This document shows, piece after piece, positions 49,401 to 64,000 of a DNA stretch of 64,000 bases. The notes under the pieces are model-generated. The model was not told the origin of the DNA, did not search any database, and saw only the letters and a program-made list of their open reading frames with translations. This DNA is from Pocillopora verrucosa. Lineage: Eukaryota > Cnidaria > Anthozoa > Scleractinia > Pocilloporidae. Numbering within the stretch: position 1 is the first letter of the stretch; each line of letters opens with the position of its first letter. A program made the translations under genes and the position numbers. Location: positions 30,103,830 through 30,167,829 of the forward strand of contig NC_089312.1 of assembly GCF_036669915.1 (NCBI RefSeq). Direction: 5' to 3'.

Positions 49401-51605
49401 TCACCAGTCATCACATTTGCTCGTGCATTCCCTAGTGATAAAAAAAATTGATAATTTAACTTACTAGAGATTGTCATTCACCTGTTTTATTCTTTGCATT
49501 ACTATCAGCTTTTGTAACTTCCTGTTACTCCATGATGTTTCTGTAAGATGAAATAAATTCCTCTGTTGAACAACGAGTCTCAGATTATTACAAACACCCA
49601 AACAATCTCAGTCTGATTGGTTGATGATTGCACAATACTCTGCTTTAACCTTTTACACCATAACATCAGTGTGCATATTCTCTATACTGTTCTGTATACA
49701 ATTCCTATGATAATGACAGGGATAATATGTTTAACGATCAAAAAGCTCCTAAGCTGGCAATCATTTCTTTTCTTCTCATGAGCTTAATATTTGATTCAGT
49801 GGCAATACTGTAAGGAGAAATTACATGATAGTCACTGTTAGGGGTAAAAAGACTTAATCACCTCACATGAGGTAATTGAATGCTAAAGTTCTAGTTAAAA
49901 AAAATAGCAACAGCACAACTATAATCGGTCGTATCAGTAATAATGCTCATTAATCTTGTCTCTGTTATTGTATTTATACAATAACAGAGACAAGAAGCCA
50001 ACAGTTCTCTAAGGACCAAGCTTAAGGAAAACTGCGAATTCAACAAACAGATACCATTCGGGTATTAACAGAAATTATAACATAGCTAGTAAATTTGTCT
50101 AATCAAATTCAACTGTGTGAGCGTGCTTCATATTCCTATTGTGCATGCTCATGACATCAGCAAACAAATCCCTAGAGAAAAAAATTTTCCATCGGGTTGA
50201 AAATGTTATAAAACAATTGGTTCATAAGTCATCTGTGCATTCATTGAGATATGAAGCACTTGGGAAGTTTGGAGCACATAAAAGATGCATAAGTGTTGTT
50301 TGAGTGCTCTCCAAACTTCCCAAGTGCTTCATATCTCGATGAACGCACAGATGACGTATGAACCAATTGTTAACTATAACTAAATAAGTGGTAAAATAAA
50401 TTGTGGTTAAAAGAGAAATATAATCTTTAATTTGTCTCACAAAACGGTCACTGTGGATGTGGATCTCAATGTTTGAACTGCATACTGCAAGTCCTCTTTG
50501 TGTGAAAAAGTTGATTGAGGACACGTCACCTAAATGCTACTGTACTTAGCTGTAATTGAATGGAATTCCAAAGCTGGGATTGGTGCATCTTTAGGATCAG
50601 TTTCCCTATTCAGTTTACCCAGGTAGAAGAGGCAATTCACTGAAAACTTCACCTTAACAACATCAACAAGGACAATGGAATTGAAATCCCACAAGCCTGG
50701 ATGCCAATGACTTTTGAAGTATAACTAAATATTTTCCAGCAAAATGATGCTACTGAGTTAATAATCCTTGAAATATTTTTGCAGAAATTGGAACAACATT
50801 TCTCTTAACAGCTCACCATCATAAATGAATAAACACTAAAAGAAGCAATGTCTGCAAACAAACAGGTTATTCTTTTCTCCTGCAACAACAGGAAACACAC
50901 TTTCCAAACTTTAATCAACATTCAAAGGTAGTAAAAATGCACCTATTCAGATGTATCGATCCAAAAAAGCAAGGAAAAGCACTTGCTGTCTGATATGTCG
51001 AGCATTTCATCGTACTAATTATTAATGATTGGAATTGAAAGATCCATAAGGACATTCTTGAAACAAATAAGACTTCAAGATCTGAGATCTTCTTCTTCAG
51101 AATTCTACAGTTAGGCGCCGTATATTAAAAGCTAGTAAATATTCCTTTACATCTGATTATTGTTGAGTCATTTTCCGTGAACGAGAAGTTCGATGAGCAA
51201 ATTTAAACAAAATAAACATGGATAATTATAGCTCAGTCATCATGCGAGGTAATCACCTGATACAGAGCGAGGTTTAGTTAAAAAAAAAGATATCTAAACA
51301 AATCTAATAGTTTTCAAACTTATCCAAAATAAATTTTCCCTTTTCAACATAAAACAGAAAACGCTGATAGTAAAGAAAAAGAAACGAAGTCCAAACAGTG
51401 GGTAAAATGATTAGTCGACATCGCCGAACTTCCGCATAACTTCCGAATAAGGACTGGCGATGTATTCTCCGAGGTCCCATCACTTATGGTTGGAAAGGCT
51501 TCACTATTGATACGTATGCTGAAAATTTTCTGACATCTTTTCTTCTTCAGTGTAGAGAATATCTAAAATAAACTACCAATTACCTGAACTTGGTTGGGCC
51601 GCCAT
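46499..51605 (-). CDS. Toll-interacting protein (TOLLIP), 290 aa, 6 exons
   Basis: Exons in coding order: 51605-51584, 49431-49238, 48816-48683, 48215-48167, 47440-47288, 46819-46499 (873 nt). Tollip is an endosomal adaptor that binds phosphoinositides, TOM1 and ubiquitin, and dampens Toll/IL-1 receptor signalling. The N-terminal [12 protein letters not shown] matches the TOM1-binding segment. A proline- and glutamine-rich insert leads to the C2 domain ([75 protein letters not shown]). A Pro/Val/Met-rich linker follows. The C-terminal CUE domain has the ubiquitin-binding MFPSM and a distal LLGM motif (residues about 246-288). It is slightly longer than human (274 aa), through the linkers. The first exon encodes only seven whole codons and carries a TISU element. 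Confidence 0.96.
48427..48644. mobile_element. ~210-bp intronic miniature element, copy A (TOLLIP intron 3)
   Basis: Starts near CCCTTTAATTCCCACAAGGG and ends near GGATCTTGGGAGTTATTTAA. Inner landmarks CCAGCAAACAGGTAATGAGA and AACTTATCAG are shared with copies B-D in GFUS. It is the most diverged copy at its ends. Confidence 0.75.
49644..49857. mobile_element. Second ~210-bp miniature element family (TOLLIP intron 1)
   Basis: Begins TTTAACCTTTTACACCATAA and ends near GTTAGGGGTAAAAAGACTTA, imperfect inverted ends of about 15 bp. The interior (CATATTCTCTATACTGTTCT, GTAAGGAGAAATTACATGAT) differs from copies A-D, so it is another family with similar TTAACCCTTT-like termini. Confidence 0.55.
50212..50371. 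mobile_element. 160-bp near-perfect palindrome (MITE) in TOLLIP intron 1
   Basis: The left arm AACAATTGGTTCATAAGTCA through CACTTGGGAAGTTTGGAG is mirrored by CTCCAAACTTCCCAAGTG through ATGAACCAATTGTT. Arms of about 65 bp enclose a short loop. No coding capacity. Confidence 0.85.
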
Positions 51606-51609
51606 CTTG
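51598..51609 (-). promoter_or_regulatory. TISU element at the TOLLIP start codon
   Basis: The minus strand reads CAAGATGGCGGC, a full match to the TISU consensus SAASATGGCGGC, with the ATG being the start codon. In mammals TISU acts both as a YY1-type promoter element and as a translation initiator for very short 5' leaders. Use in this animal is inferred. Confidence 0.7.
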
Positions 51610-52374
51610 AGAAGTAACTAGTGTCCCATGATGCTTTTCACCTTTACTGTCTGGGTTACGTCAAGCAGTTATTTGCGTGACTTCTAGATGTAAAACGCTT
51701 CGGGTAGTGGGTGGTTACAAAGCGCTTCTGTTATCCTAGAAATTTCGATCGACACGTCCAAACTCCCTCGTGAAAGGTAGGTACTTATGTAACCTATTTT
51801 GATTTTGATCAGCTTTAGTTACTTATTGTTTGCCTCTTTGCTTAAAGAGCGACTGATTGTAAGGTAAAGTTACGCAGTCTTCCTTTTCGTGTACGCTTCA
51901 TACTATGTTAGGTTATTGAGATCGACTATGCGAAGGTAAAAATTGCGGGGTCATTGTTCCACAAGTCAACGCCGCAAAAATCTGGCCGCGGTATCGCTAC
52001 CTCTTTTTAGCTTATTAAAAAAAAATTCATACCTGTTTAGCAAACAGGCTTGTGATTTTGGACGACATGGACTAAATCGAGTTCAGAGTCCCAGCCAACA
52101 CAAGCATACAACAATTATACACGTGCCAGCCGGTAGCGTATGTATACTGTGACTGATAATTTACATTAAAAAAATTACTCCGTTCTGATTGGTGAAGGTC
52201 AATGCAGTTTTCAAGTAATTCAATGCAGAAGAGGGTAAATTTCGAGCAAAGAAGCAACAAACCAGACTGAACAATTCCTTGAACTGTTTAGCCGGACTTT
52301 GAACTTTTTTTGCACCTTAAAGATTTGAAAAATATCATTGTATATTAATGTTTCGATCGTACGTGGTTGTTTTG

Positions 52375-52466
52375 AACACAGGCAGACAACCCTGCAGGTT
52401 TGAGGTCGCGTGAGGCAGTAACTGACGTCATGCGGCCTTAAACCCACAGGGTTGTCTGCCTGTGTT
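52375..52466. mobile_element. Foldback element
   Basis: AACACAGGCAGACAACCCTG at 52375 is mirrored by CAGGGTTGTCTGCCTGTGTT ending at 52466. Looser pairing (CGATCGTACG / ATCGAACGT) continues outside to about 52352-52478. Confidence 0.75.
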
Positions 52467-52742
52467 TTGATCGAACGTAAAGGTTTGATTAGATTATTTT
52501 TGCACTTGATGCGCGCGCTTTGCTTCTGCATAATTATGATAACCTATCTCGTATTTTTTCATGTATATTATCAATGTGTAATCAAATGGCTAAACTCCAG
52601 AACACCTGGCCACTTTGGTCCGCCTCACTTACATTTGTAGGGAGGCTTTGAAGATCGAGGCATGACACAATAGACACTATTCTTATTCAATGACATGTAA
52701 ATGAGTGGCTGGGTATTCTGCAGTCGCTCCATAATTTTTCTT

Positions 52743-52856
52743 GTGCAATTTGGAATAAATAAGCACTTGTAAATTTTTTCAGAGACCACAAATTGCACTC
52801 ACCCTATGGGAAAAAATTTACTTGTGCTTTTTTATTCCAAATTGCACTCAAATTCA
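52743..52856. mobile_element. Foldback element
   Basis: TTGTGCAATTTGGAATAAAT faces TTTATTCCAAATTGCACTCA. The arms continue inward through AGCACTTGTAAATTTTTTC / GAAAAAATTTACTTGTGCT. The central loop contains AAATTGCACTCACC. Confidence 0.75.
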
Positions 52857-54314
52857 TATGATTACCTATAAAAAATGAATCTAGAGAAGTTTTAGTTATC
52901 TAATTTTTTTATCTTTAATATCATGGTTATGTATCTGTAACGAAGAAAGGACAGATCAAACCAGTAAAAAATTAAATTGCCCTGAATTTCAAAACTTCAC
53001 AATTACTGTATGTAAACAAAACTGGAAAACATCTGTGCATGTCACAAATGCACCTTTGAATCCATAGCAACATTATTTTAATAATTGATATGGGAGTAAT
53101 TTTAATGAAGTTGAAAGCCTATAGTATGCTTCATCCATTGAAACCACTGTTAATCAAACTATCACTGAGGACCACCCAGCAAACATATCAACATGGTTGT
53201 AGCCCAACCTACTCATAATGCATTTTTGCAATCAAAGTACAACAGTTTGCAGCTTAATTTCAGCAAGTGTGCAAGGATATAACTATGGTGTGGAAAAAAT
53301 GTTTTGTGCCCCCACTGAAGGACTATTGTTAGTGAAATTTTTAAGCGAAACCTCCTTGCTTGGGTCTTAACCTTGGTACAAAAGACTGCACCACTTTTCA
53401 ATTTTTCAAAAATTTTGCCATTTTTTCTAGTACTGCTATTGTTTCAAACATGAGCTCAGGAAAAGTACTGGGCAGTGCAGATGTTTTTCCACTCACACTG
53501 TCCCTATGTATGCAGCAGATGTTTTTGCAAATAAATTATATATATTTACAGCTGCTGTGGCAGTTTTAACTGTTGCTGCCAAAATTATTTGGTGTTTCTT
53601 TTGACAATATTCCTTTTTTTACCTTTGTCGCTTTTTCATTAAGTTCTTTTGTTCTCACGGACATTACTTTCATCAAAATTCTGTTGTTTTTTTTTTTGGC
53701 ATAATTTTTCCTTTGTATTTTTCATTTGTAATAAGTTCTTTACAGTAAATTTTAATGATATGGATTGAGGATCTTCAAATTGGTGTTGGTTAGCTAACAC
53801 TTAGTTGAGAATATAGTAACCAAAAATACCACTTTAACTGGTTGTTCTTTTGGTGATTTATAGTCACTCACGATTTTAGAAAGGTTTTCAAACTACACTC
53901 ATCTGTATGGCTTATTAAAAGTGGCAAGAAATGTACCAGTTTGACTTACTCTGGTTATTGGTTGAATGAGGTGCAGTAAAAGTTTGGTGACAGGGTTTTG
54001 GCTATAAGAGTACACTGTTGTTATGGGCAACCTTTCTCTTTTCCAAAGGTAATCAAATCCTAAGGGCTGTGCATTGCCAATGGTCAAACATGAAAGCCAG
54101 CAAAACGAGGTCAAATAGCATTTTGTCACAGTGACTGGAAATGAAGCTAGTTACTTGTGGTTGCCAACTTTCCATCACACCTCACTAGACTGAAAATCAT
54201 ATTGTTTCATTATGATTAAATTGTTTAAGTTCTTGAAGATGTCAGTGATATATTTGGTATGTAAAGTCTATTTTAACCCTCTTTTGAAGTACAGTTAACT
54301 TTGTATCCCTCCAA

Positions 54315-59499
<5,185 letters not shown>

Positions 59500-59557
59500 A
59501 CTCCTTACACCTGAAGATATCTAGGTTGCTCACCGTATAATCTCACGGCAACGTACA

Positions 59558-59563
59558 AATAAA
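59558..59563 (+). promoter_or_regulatory. GFUS polyadenylation signal
   Basis: AATAAA 59 bases after the stop codon. Confidence 0.65.
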
Positions 59564-60317
59564 TGGAAATCAATAGAAAAACCAGGGAAGATACTGAATG
59601 TTGTGTCAAACGTCATATTTAATACTCCACGCGGGATATACTTTTTGTGCAAGGTTTATGGAGTAAATAAACTAGTCTGTTACTTGATATTTGGTCAAAA
59701 ATTACATTTGGTACTCAACGGAGGGTCTGTATCTTTGCCTGTCTCTGAACAGAGCGTTAGCCCGTTTATTCCTACCCCAACCCCTCTCCCTCTTACACAC
59801 ACACCCTCCCCATCCATTGCTCTATGACTGCTCTTTTGTATGTGGTTTATAGAATGTAAAATGTGACGTTATCTTCGGGAAGAAACATGGGAACCTTGTC
59901 TACCTGTAGCCATTTCTTCGCCCAGCTTGAAGCGTGGTGAAGAAGTTTATCTTGGACAAGTCTCGCGACCGATGGTCAAAACTTTAACTATATAACCGAT
60001 ACATATCCTATTTTATAGTTTGTGTAGATTTTTTCTACGCCGAGTTCTCATCGCTTCGTTTTAAACAACCTAATTATCGTAAATTATGACGCGCATACGT
60101 TCACAGACTCAAGGGACTCAGTAAATAAAATCTAAAGATTCAAACCATTGTTTCGGAAGTTGAGTTTGTTACCTGATGATTACTGTGCTGGTCTGATACA
60201 AATAAAATTCTTAAGTTCAAACTGAGATTCCCTCTATCGTGTTTCTTGGGTTATACTATAATAAACCTTACGAATGTAAGGGTTGTTATATTATGTGGTA
60301 GGAGACATTAAATTGTT
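59564..60317. other. Spacer downstream of GFUS
   Basis: AT-rich, no gene recognised. A C/T-rich low-complexity patch lies at about 59773-59818. Confidence 0.4.
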
Positions 60318-60541
60318 GTTGAAGATGCCGTGTAATCCCAGTTCTATGAAGTGTTCTTTAAAAACTCGTTGAAGAAAATAGTTTTCCTTACACCAAGCCA
60401 CGTTTGACTTTAAGTGTGAATAGATGTGGTAAACCGAATTTTTGACATATATAAGAGATGTCATGCACGAGGAAGTCTTTTGGGGGCACGGTTTGCCAAA
60501 CTGTGATTTCAATATCATACTATTTTACTTGCTACGTTGTT
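60318..60541 (+). repeat. Dispersed repeat, copy 1 (direct repeat of 63553-63775)
   Basis: CCCAGTTCTATGAAGTGTTC, TTAAGTGTGAATAGATGTGG, CGAATTTTTGACATATATAA and GATTTCAATATCATAC recur in the same order at 63553-63775. The minus-strand 75-codon frame here is not preserved in the other copy. Identity unknown. Confidence 0.7.
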
Positions 60542-63442
60542 GTGGTCGTTTAACTCTTTGCCTGAAATCATGAAGCCAAATCGGTTAGAAATCGGGGTGT
60601 AAACGTGCCATGATGGACCATGATTGAAGAAAAAAAAACAAAAAACTACAAAAATATTTTTAACCAGTGAAAGTTTGGGTTTGAAGTGTGAATTAGTACG
60701 GTATTTTGAATATTTCCCTCTATTGTGTAATGGTTTAGAGGGAAAATAATGGCCTAATTTATGCATTCTGTGATAGATACCGCGAAATTTCCCTGGTCGA
60801 AAGATTGCTACCACCCACATTTCCAACAAAATATCTTAAAATCAACAGCTTTTCTAAAAAATACAAACAAAAGGCTAATTCCTTGCTCTTCATCCTTAGT
60901 ATGGCATGGCTGAGGCTTTTGAAAATGATTTCTACACGCTTTCCTGTAGGGAAAAATTTTTTTCATTTTCTTCCTAGTCACAATTTTACTATCGAAACGT
61001 GTGGTGTTCCTGGAATCTTACCTCTCGAGCAACATTTGTTTGTTTTTGTGAAAGCACTTGGTTTGTCATTATTTCTGGTTACAGTGGCCAAACTGTAATG
61101 TCATCTTTGAACTGTGACTTCATAAACAATAAATTCAATATTTGTGGGAATCGTTCTATTGATAAGAGTCGAGAATCGTGAACGCGGACACATTGTCCGT
61201 CCATCCCGGCATGAGGATCCACCTTCTGCTCCTGTAAGTGTTGACAATTTGAGATTTCTAGCGTTCTTTAATATGTCTTTGTGCAGAATTCCTTCTAACA
61301 ATTTTTCAGCAATGATTTTGCTCCAGTAGCAATGATTATCCTTGGCTTGTGCTCTGGTTTTTAAAGCCAAAAAATCTTTCGAAGTATGTATATTGAAGTA
61401 GCTGTATTTGAAACTTCTTCACACTGCCCAAAATTGAAACATTCCTTAAGAGGCCTCAATTTCATTTTCACTTCCTTCAAAGACTCGCGCAAAAATCTGT
61501 GCAAATTGGCTAAACAATCCTATCAGGTGAGGGGAGTAACACAAGATGTCAAGTTAGCAAATGAGACCGAAAGAAATTGACATCACTGACTTGGAGAGAT
61601 AGAACCTGCTTGGAACCACCCTTTTTTTTTTTTTTTTTTTTCATTGTAAGGAGTTGTTTTTTCTCTATAAATTAAACGGTTTCTTTGGCCGAATGAATAT
61701 TTCAAACAGCCATTTATTTGTGATTTTTTAACAAGGTTCATTTAGGCTACAACAAGAAAATAAGATTTACATCCAAGCTCAAGGAAGAACGTCTTAAGAG
61801 TATGGCTAGTTAAGCACTTAACATGCTTGTTCGCAAACTTGGTCTAGGACATACCATTTCTCCGTGTGACAATGTTTTTAGGGCTAATGAAATGTTGCTA
61901 TTACTTTCAGTAAACCTTTTGACATATTTTTGCCCGTTTATGAGCAACAAACAAAATTTTTTTACCATCCAGTTTTCCATTTATTAAGAAATGTAGTTCA
62001 CAGCAGACGGGAACGTGACAACTAAAAGAGTGCTATGATCCCTTTACTACGAAATGATATCGGTAGGTCAAAAAAATTTAGTTGTGATCAGGAAGGGTTT
62101 TGTAAACATCTAGTAAACAAAGAAACGGTGAAGTTTGCGTGATCTAATTTTTGAAAAGAAGAATACCTCGCAAATGAAATTTTATTTTTAAAAATCTGAT
62201 TTCCAGTGATTCAACAATTTTGTTTGCAATGATCGCTGATCGTAGAGTGAGAACATCATGATTTAGGTTTGTTACATCATTTTTCTCTGAAGCAAGATAA
62301 TTTAGTTCTGTTATTGATCATCGACAAAGCCACGACCAGTAAAGAGCGTATTAAGGGAAAAAAAAAACATCGCCGCCTGAATTCTGGAGTGTTCTGCGCA
62401 TGCGAATATTTTGAGACAAATGCAATAACATCATTGTGACGGAAGAATGATACACACCTAGTTGGCTTCATTTGCTTGGCATGCAGGTAATTATTACATG
62501 CGCGAGAGAAGAAAGTAAAACAATTTCATCGATTACGAATTTAATGTTACATCATCGGATAAGTCGGACCAAGCTAGCAATCCTAGCTTACAAAACATCT
62601 GCAATAGAGGAATATGTCGTCGGTCTGATCAAGTGAAGCTGGAAAATCTCGGAAAAGGTTGAAAATTAAATGTTGATAGTTGATACCAACATGAAATATA
62701 AACACCAATTGGTAAAAATTGATAAAAAAAATAGTAAACAACCAGCTGGTAATTTAAAGCCTCATGCGAAGTTCTTTTGAAACAGGTTCCCATTGCGCAC
62801 ATGTGTCTATTGCACACAATTGAGTAAGGGATAAAATTCACTTGAATCCAGTGACTATAGTTGTGATCGACAATTTCAAATTTCGGACGTATGTTAAGTA
62901 TTCTCAAGGATGGCAGTCATTATGACAAAGGGCTAATACTCGAAACGTCAACTTTGAAATTCTTGACGGTGGCTGACTTACTTTATCAACCCAGTTCATA
63001 GATCAACTTATCTTGCTACACGCCCCCCCTCCCGCCGACGCAGCACCAAAGTTTCCTGATAAATTACCCCTTTATTCACTTCACTGACTGTCTGTCTCAC
63101 TGACTCAGTGACTGACTAACTAAGTATGGCTCACTCACCTAGTGTTAAAGTTAAAATTCCATCGTTTTCACTCTTCAGATGCGGAGTAGTTCTTGTTTCA
63201 AATGAAATTCACTCATCGAAAGTTTACAGTGGAGATAATCCTGACTTCAACAGTCAAAAAACAGTCCATGACCCTCTATTGAATGACCTTATCAAGGCAG
63301 ACGAACCTCAAAAACTACCGGAAAAAAGTAATGGTAAGTTCATTTTGGAAAATCACGCCAACCGTCAGCTACACAAAAAACGAAAAATTCAACTTGAAAA
63401 CTCAATACTCAAGGCGAAAGATCTAGGTGGGGAAAATTAAGG
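60542..63442. other. No recognised gene; degenerate repeats
   Basis: Contains a poly-T tract (61622-61641) and, at 62926-63005, a decayed Penelope-type terminal repeat. Minus-strand frames at 60515-60829 and 61101-61370 and the + frame at 63126-63440 (104 codons, Lys-rich C-terminus) have no family signature I can defend. Confidence 0.4.
62926..63005 (+). mobile_element. Decayed Penelope-type terminal repeat
   Basis: ATGACAAAGGGCTAATACTC then GAAACGTCAAC, GACGGTGGCTGACTTAC and TATCAACCCAGTTCATA parallel the elements at 4114 and 6253. The CTGANGA box is mutated (ATGACAA), so the hammerhead core is lost. Confidence 0.6.
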
Positions 63443-63888
63443 TCTATATTTCTGACCGTTCAGAAATGAAAAGTTTCCTTAGGCCGCAAGATTTGCCTCA
63501 CTGTTCAGTACAGTGTGTTAAGGGGTGCGGTTGGACCCTTCAAGGAAACTTGAAACTGCCGTTTAATTCCAGCTCTATGAAGTGCTCCTTAAGAATTAGT
63601 CGAAGAAAATAGTTTCTTACGCCTACCCACGTTTGGCTTTAAGTGTGAATAAATGTGGTAATCCGAATTTTTGACATAAATAAGAAATGTTATGCACGAG
63701 AGAGTTTTTTGGGGGCACGGCTTACCAAAATGTGATTTCAATATCATACTTTTTTACTTGCTACTTTGTTGTATTTGTTGTCTACATTCCAGACTGTTCA
63801 GAAATGAAAAGTTTCCATGGCACGCAAGACGTGCCTCACATTTCAGTGCAGTGTCTAAGAGGATGTTAGGACCCTTCAAGGAAACTGG
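63443..63888 (+). repeat. Composite: ~108-bp direct repeats flanking a 223-bp repeat
   Basis: The left repeat 63443-63552 and right repeat 63779-63888 share CTGTTCAGAAATGAAAAGTTTCC-type, CAAGA.GTGCCTCAC and GGACCCTTCAAGGAAACT. Between them lies the second copy (63553-63775) of the repeat at 60318. Frames across both flanks encode similar peptides (EMKSF, then QD.PH.SVQC), so the unit may once have been coding. Origin unknown. Confidence 0.6.
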
Positions 63889-64000
63889 AGAGGAAAATGA
63901 TAGCTTTATTGATCAAATTAAATATTTTTCCATAATTCCCCTAACGAATTCCACATAGTTAATTTTAACAGGTCTCCTTCTTTGTTGTTTCTTGCTTAAA

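Larger units (their letters stand above)
51610..54314. other. Spacer between TOLLIP and GFUS
   Basis: TOLLIP and GFUS point away from each other with 2.7 kb between. It holds two palindromic elements (52375-52466 and 52743-52856) and otherwise AT-rich DNA. Small frames at 51943-52152, 52220-52531 and 53899-54129 show no family signature. Confidence 0.5.

Noticed and set aside
61101..61370. Minus-strand 89-codon frame with an LLEGI...STLTG pattern
   Set aside because: It faintly recalls C-terminal segments of BEN-type domains, but too few residues agree to support a call.

Overview
The window is metazoan nuclear DNA: genes are split by short GT-AG introns, sit on both strands, and lie in AT-rich DNA full of transposon debris. 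Protein content, gene style and repeat families (Penelope-like elements with hammerhead ribozymes, many palindromic miniature elements) fit an anthozoan cnidarian, most likely a stony coral. The species cannot be told from the sequence alone.

Layout. Positions 1-13,000 are accessory DNA. A segment of about 2 kb carrying a one-exon gene for an unrecognised six-helix membrane protein is present twice in direct orientation: intact at 1152-2000, broken by a 4-base insertion and a stop at 8282-9134. Around and between the copies lie pieces of LINE retrotransposons, a Penelope-like reverse transcriptase with a premature stop, and Penelope-type terminal repeats with hammerhead-ribozyme cores, two of them head to head. 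Positions 13,018-16,815 form an inverted repeat with arms of about 650 bp. Positions 17,827-20,417 hold a two-exon CLN3 (battenin) homologue.

Positions 22,150-59,560 are a housekeeping block with five complete genes. Every splice junction was read and the phases close: RACK1 (-, 6 exons, 315 aa); COPA (+, 41 exons, 1225 aa), head to head with RACK1 across 356 bp; a DHRS12-like short-chain dehydrogenase (-, 3 exons, 324 aa), convergent with COPA; TOLLIP (-, 6 exons, 290 aa), with a perfect TISU start element; and GFUS, GDP-L-fucose synthase (+, 10 exons, 320 aa). A miniature element of about 210 bp sits in three introns of GFUS and one of TOLLIP, and other palindromic elements lie in introns and spacers. 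Positions 59,564-64,000 contain no recognised gene, only degenerate repeats, including a nested direct-repeat structure at 63,443-63,888.

The genes do not form one pathway. RACK1 is a ribosomal scaffold, COPA a COPI vesicle coat subunit, TOLLIP an endosomal ubiquitin adaptor, CLN3 a late endosome/lysosome membrane protein, and GFUS makes GDP-fucose for glycosylation. Most of them serve translation or membrane traffic, which is probably chance. The items most worth follow-up are the orphan membrane protein and its decaying duplicate, the hammerhead-bearing retroelement termini, the large inverted repeat with residual coding sequence, the divergent CLN3, and the shared RACK1/COPA promoter.
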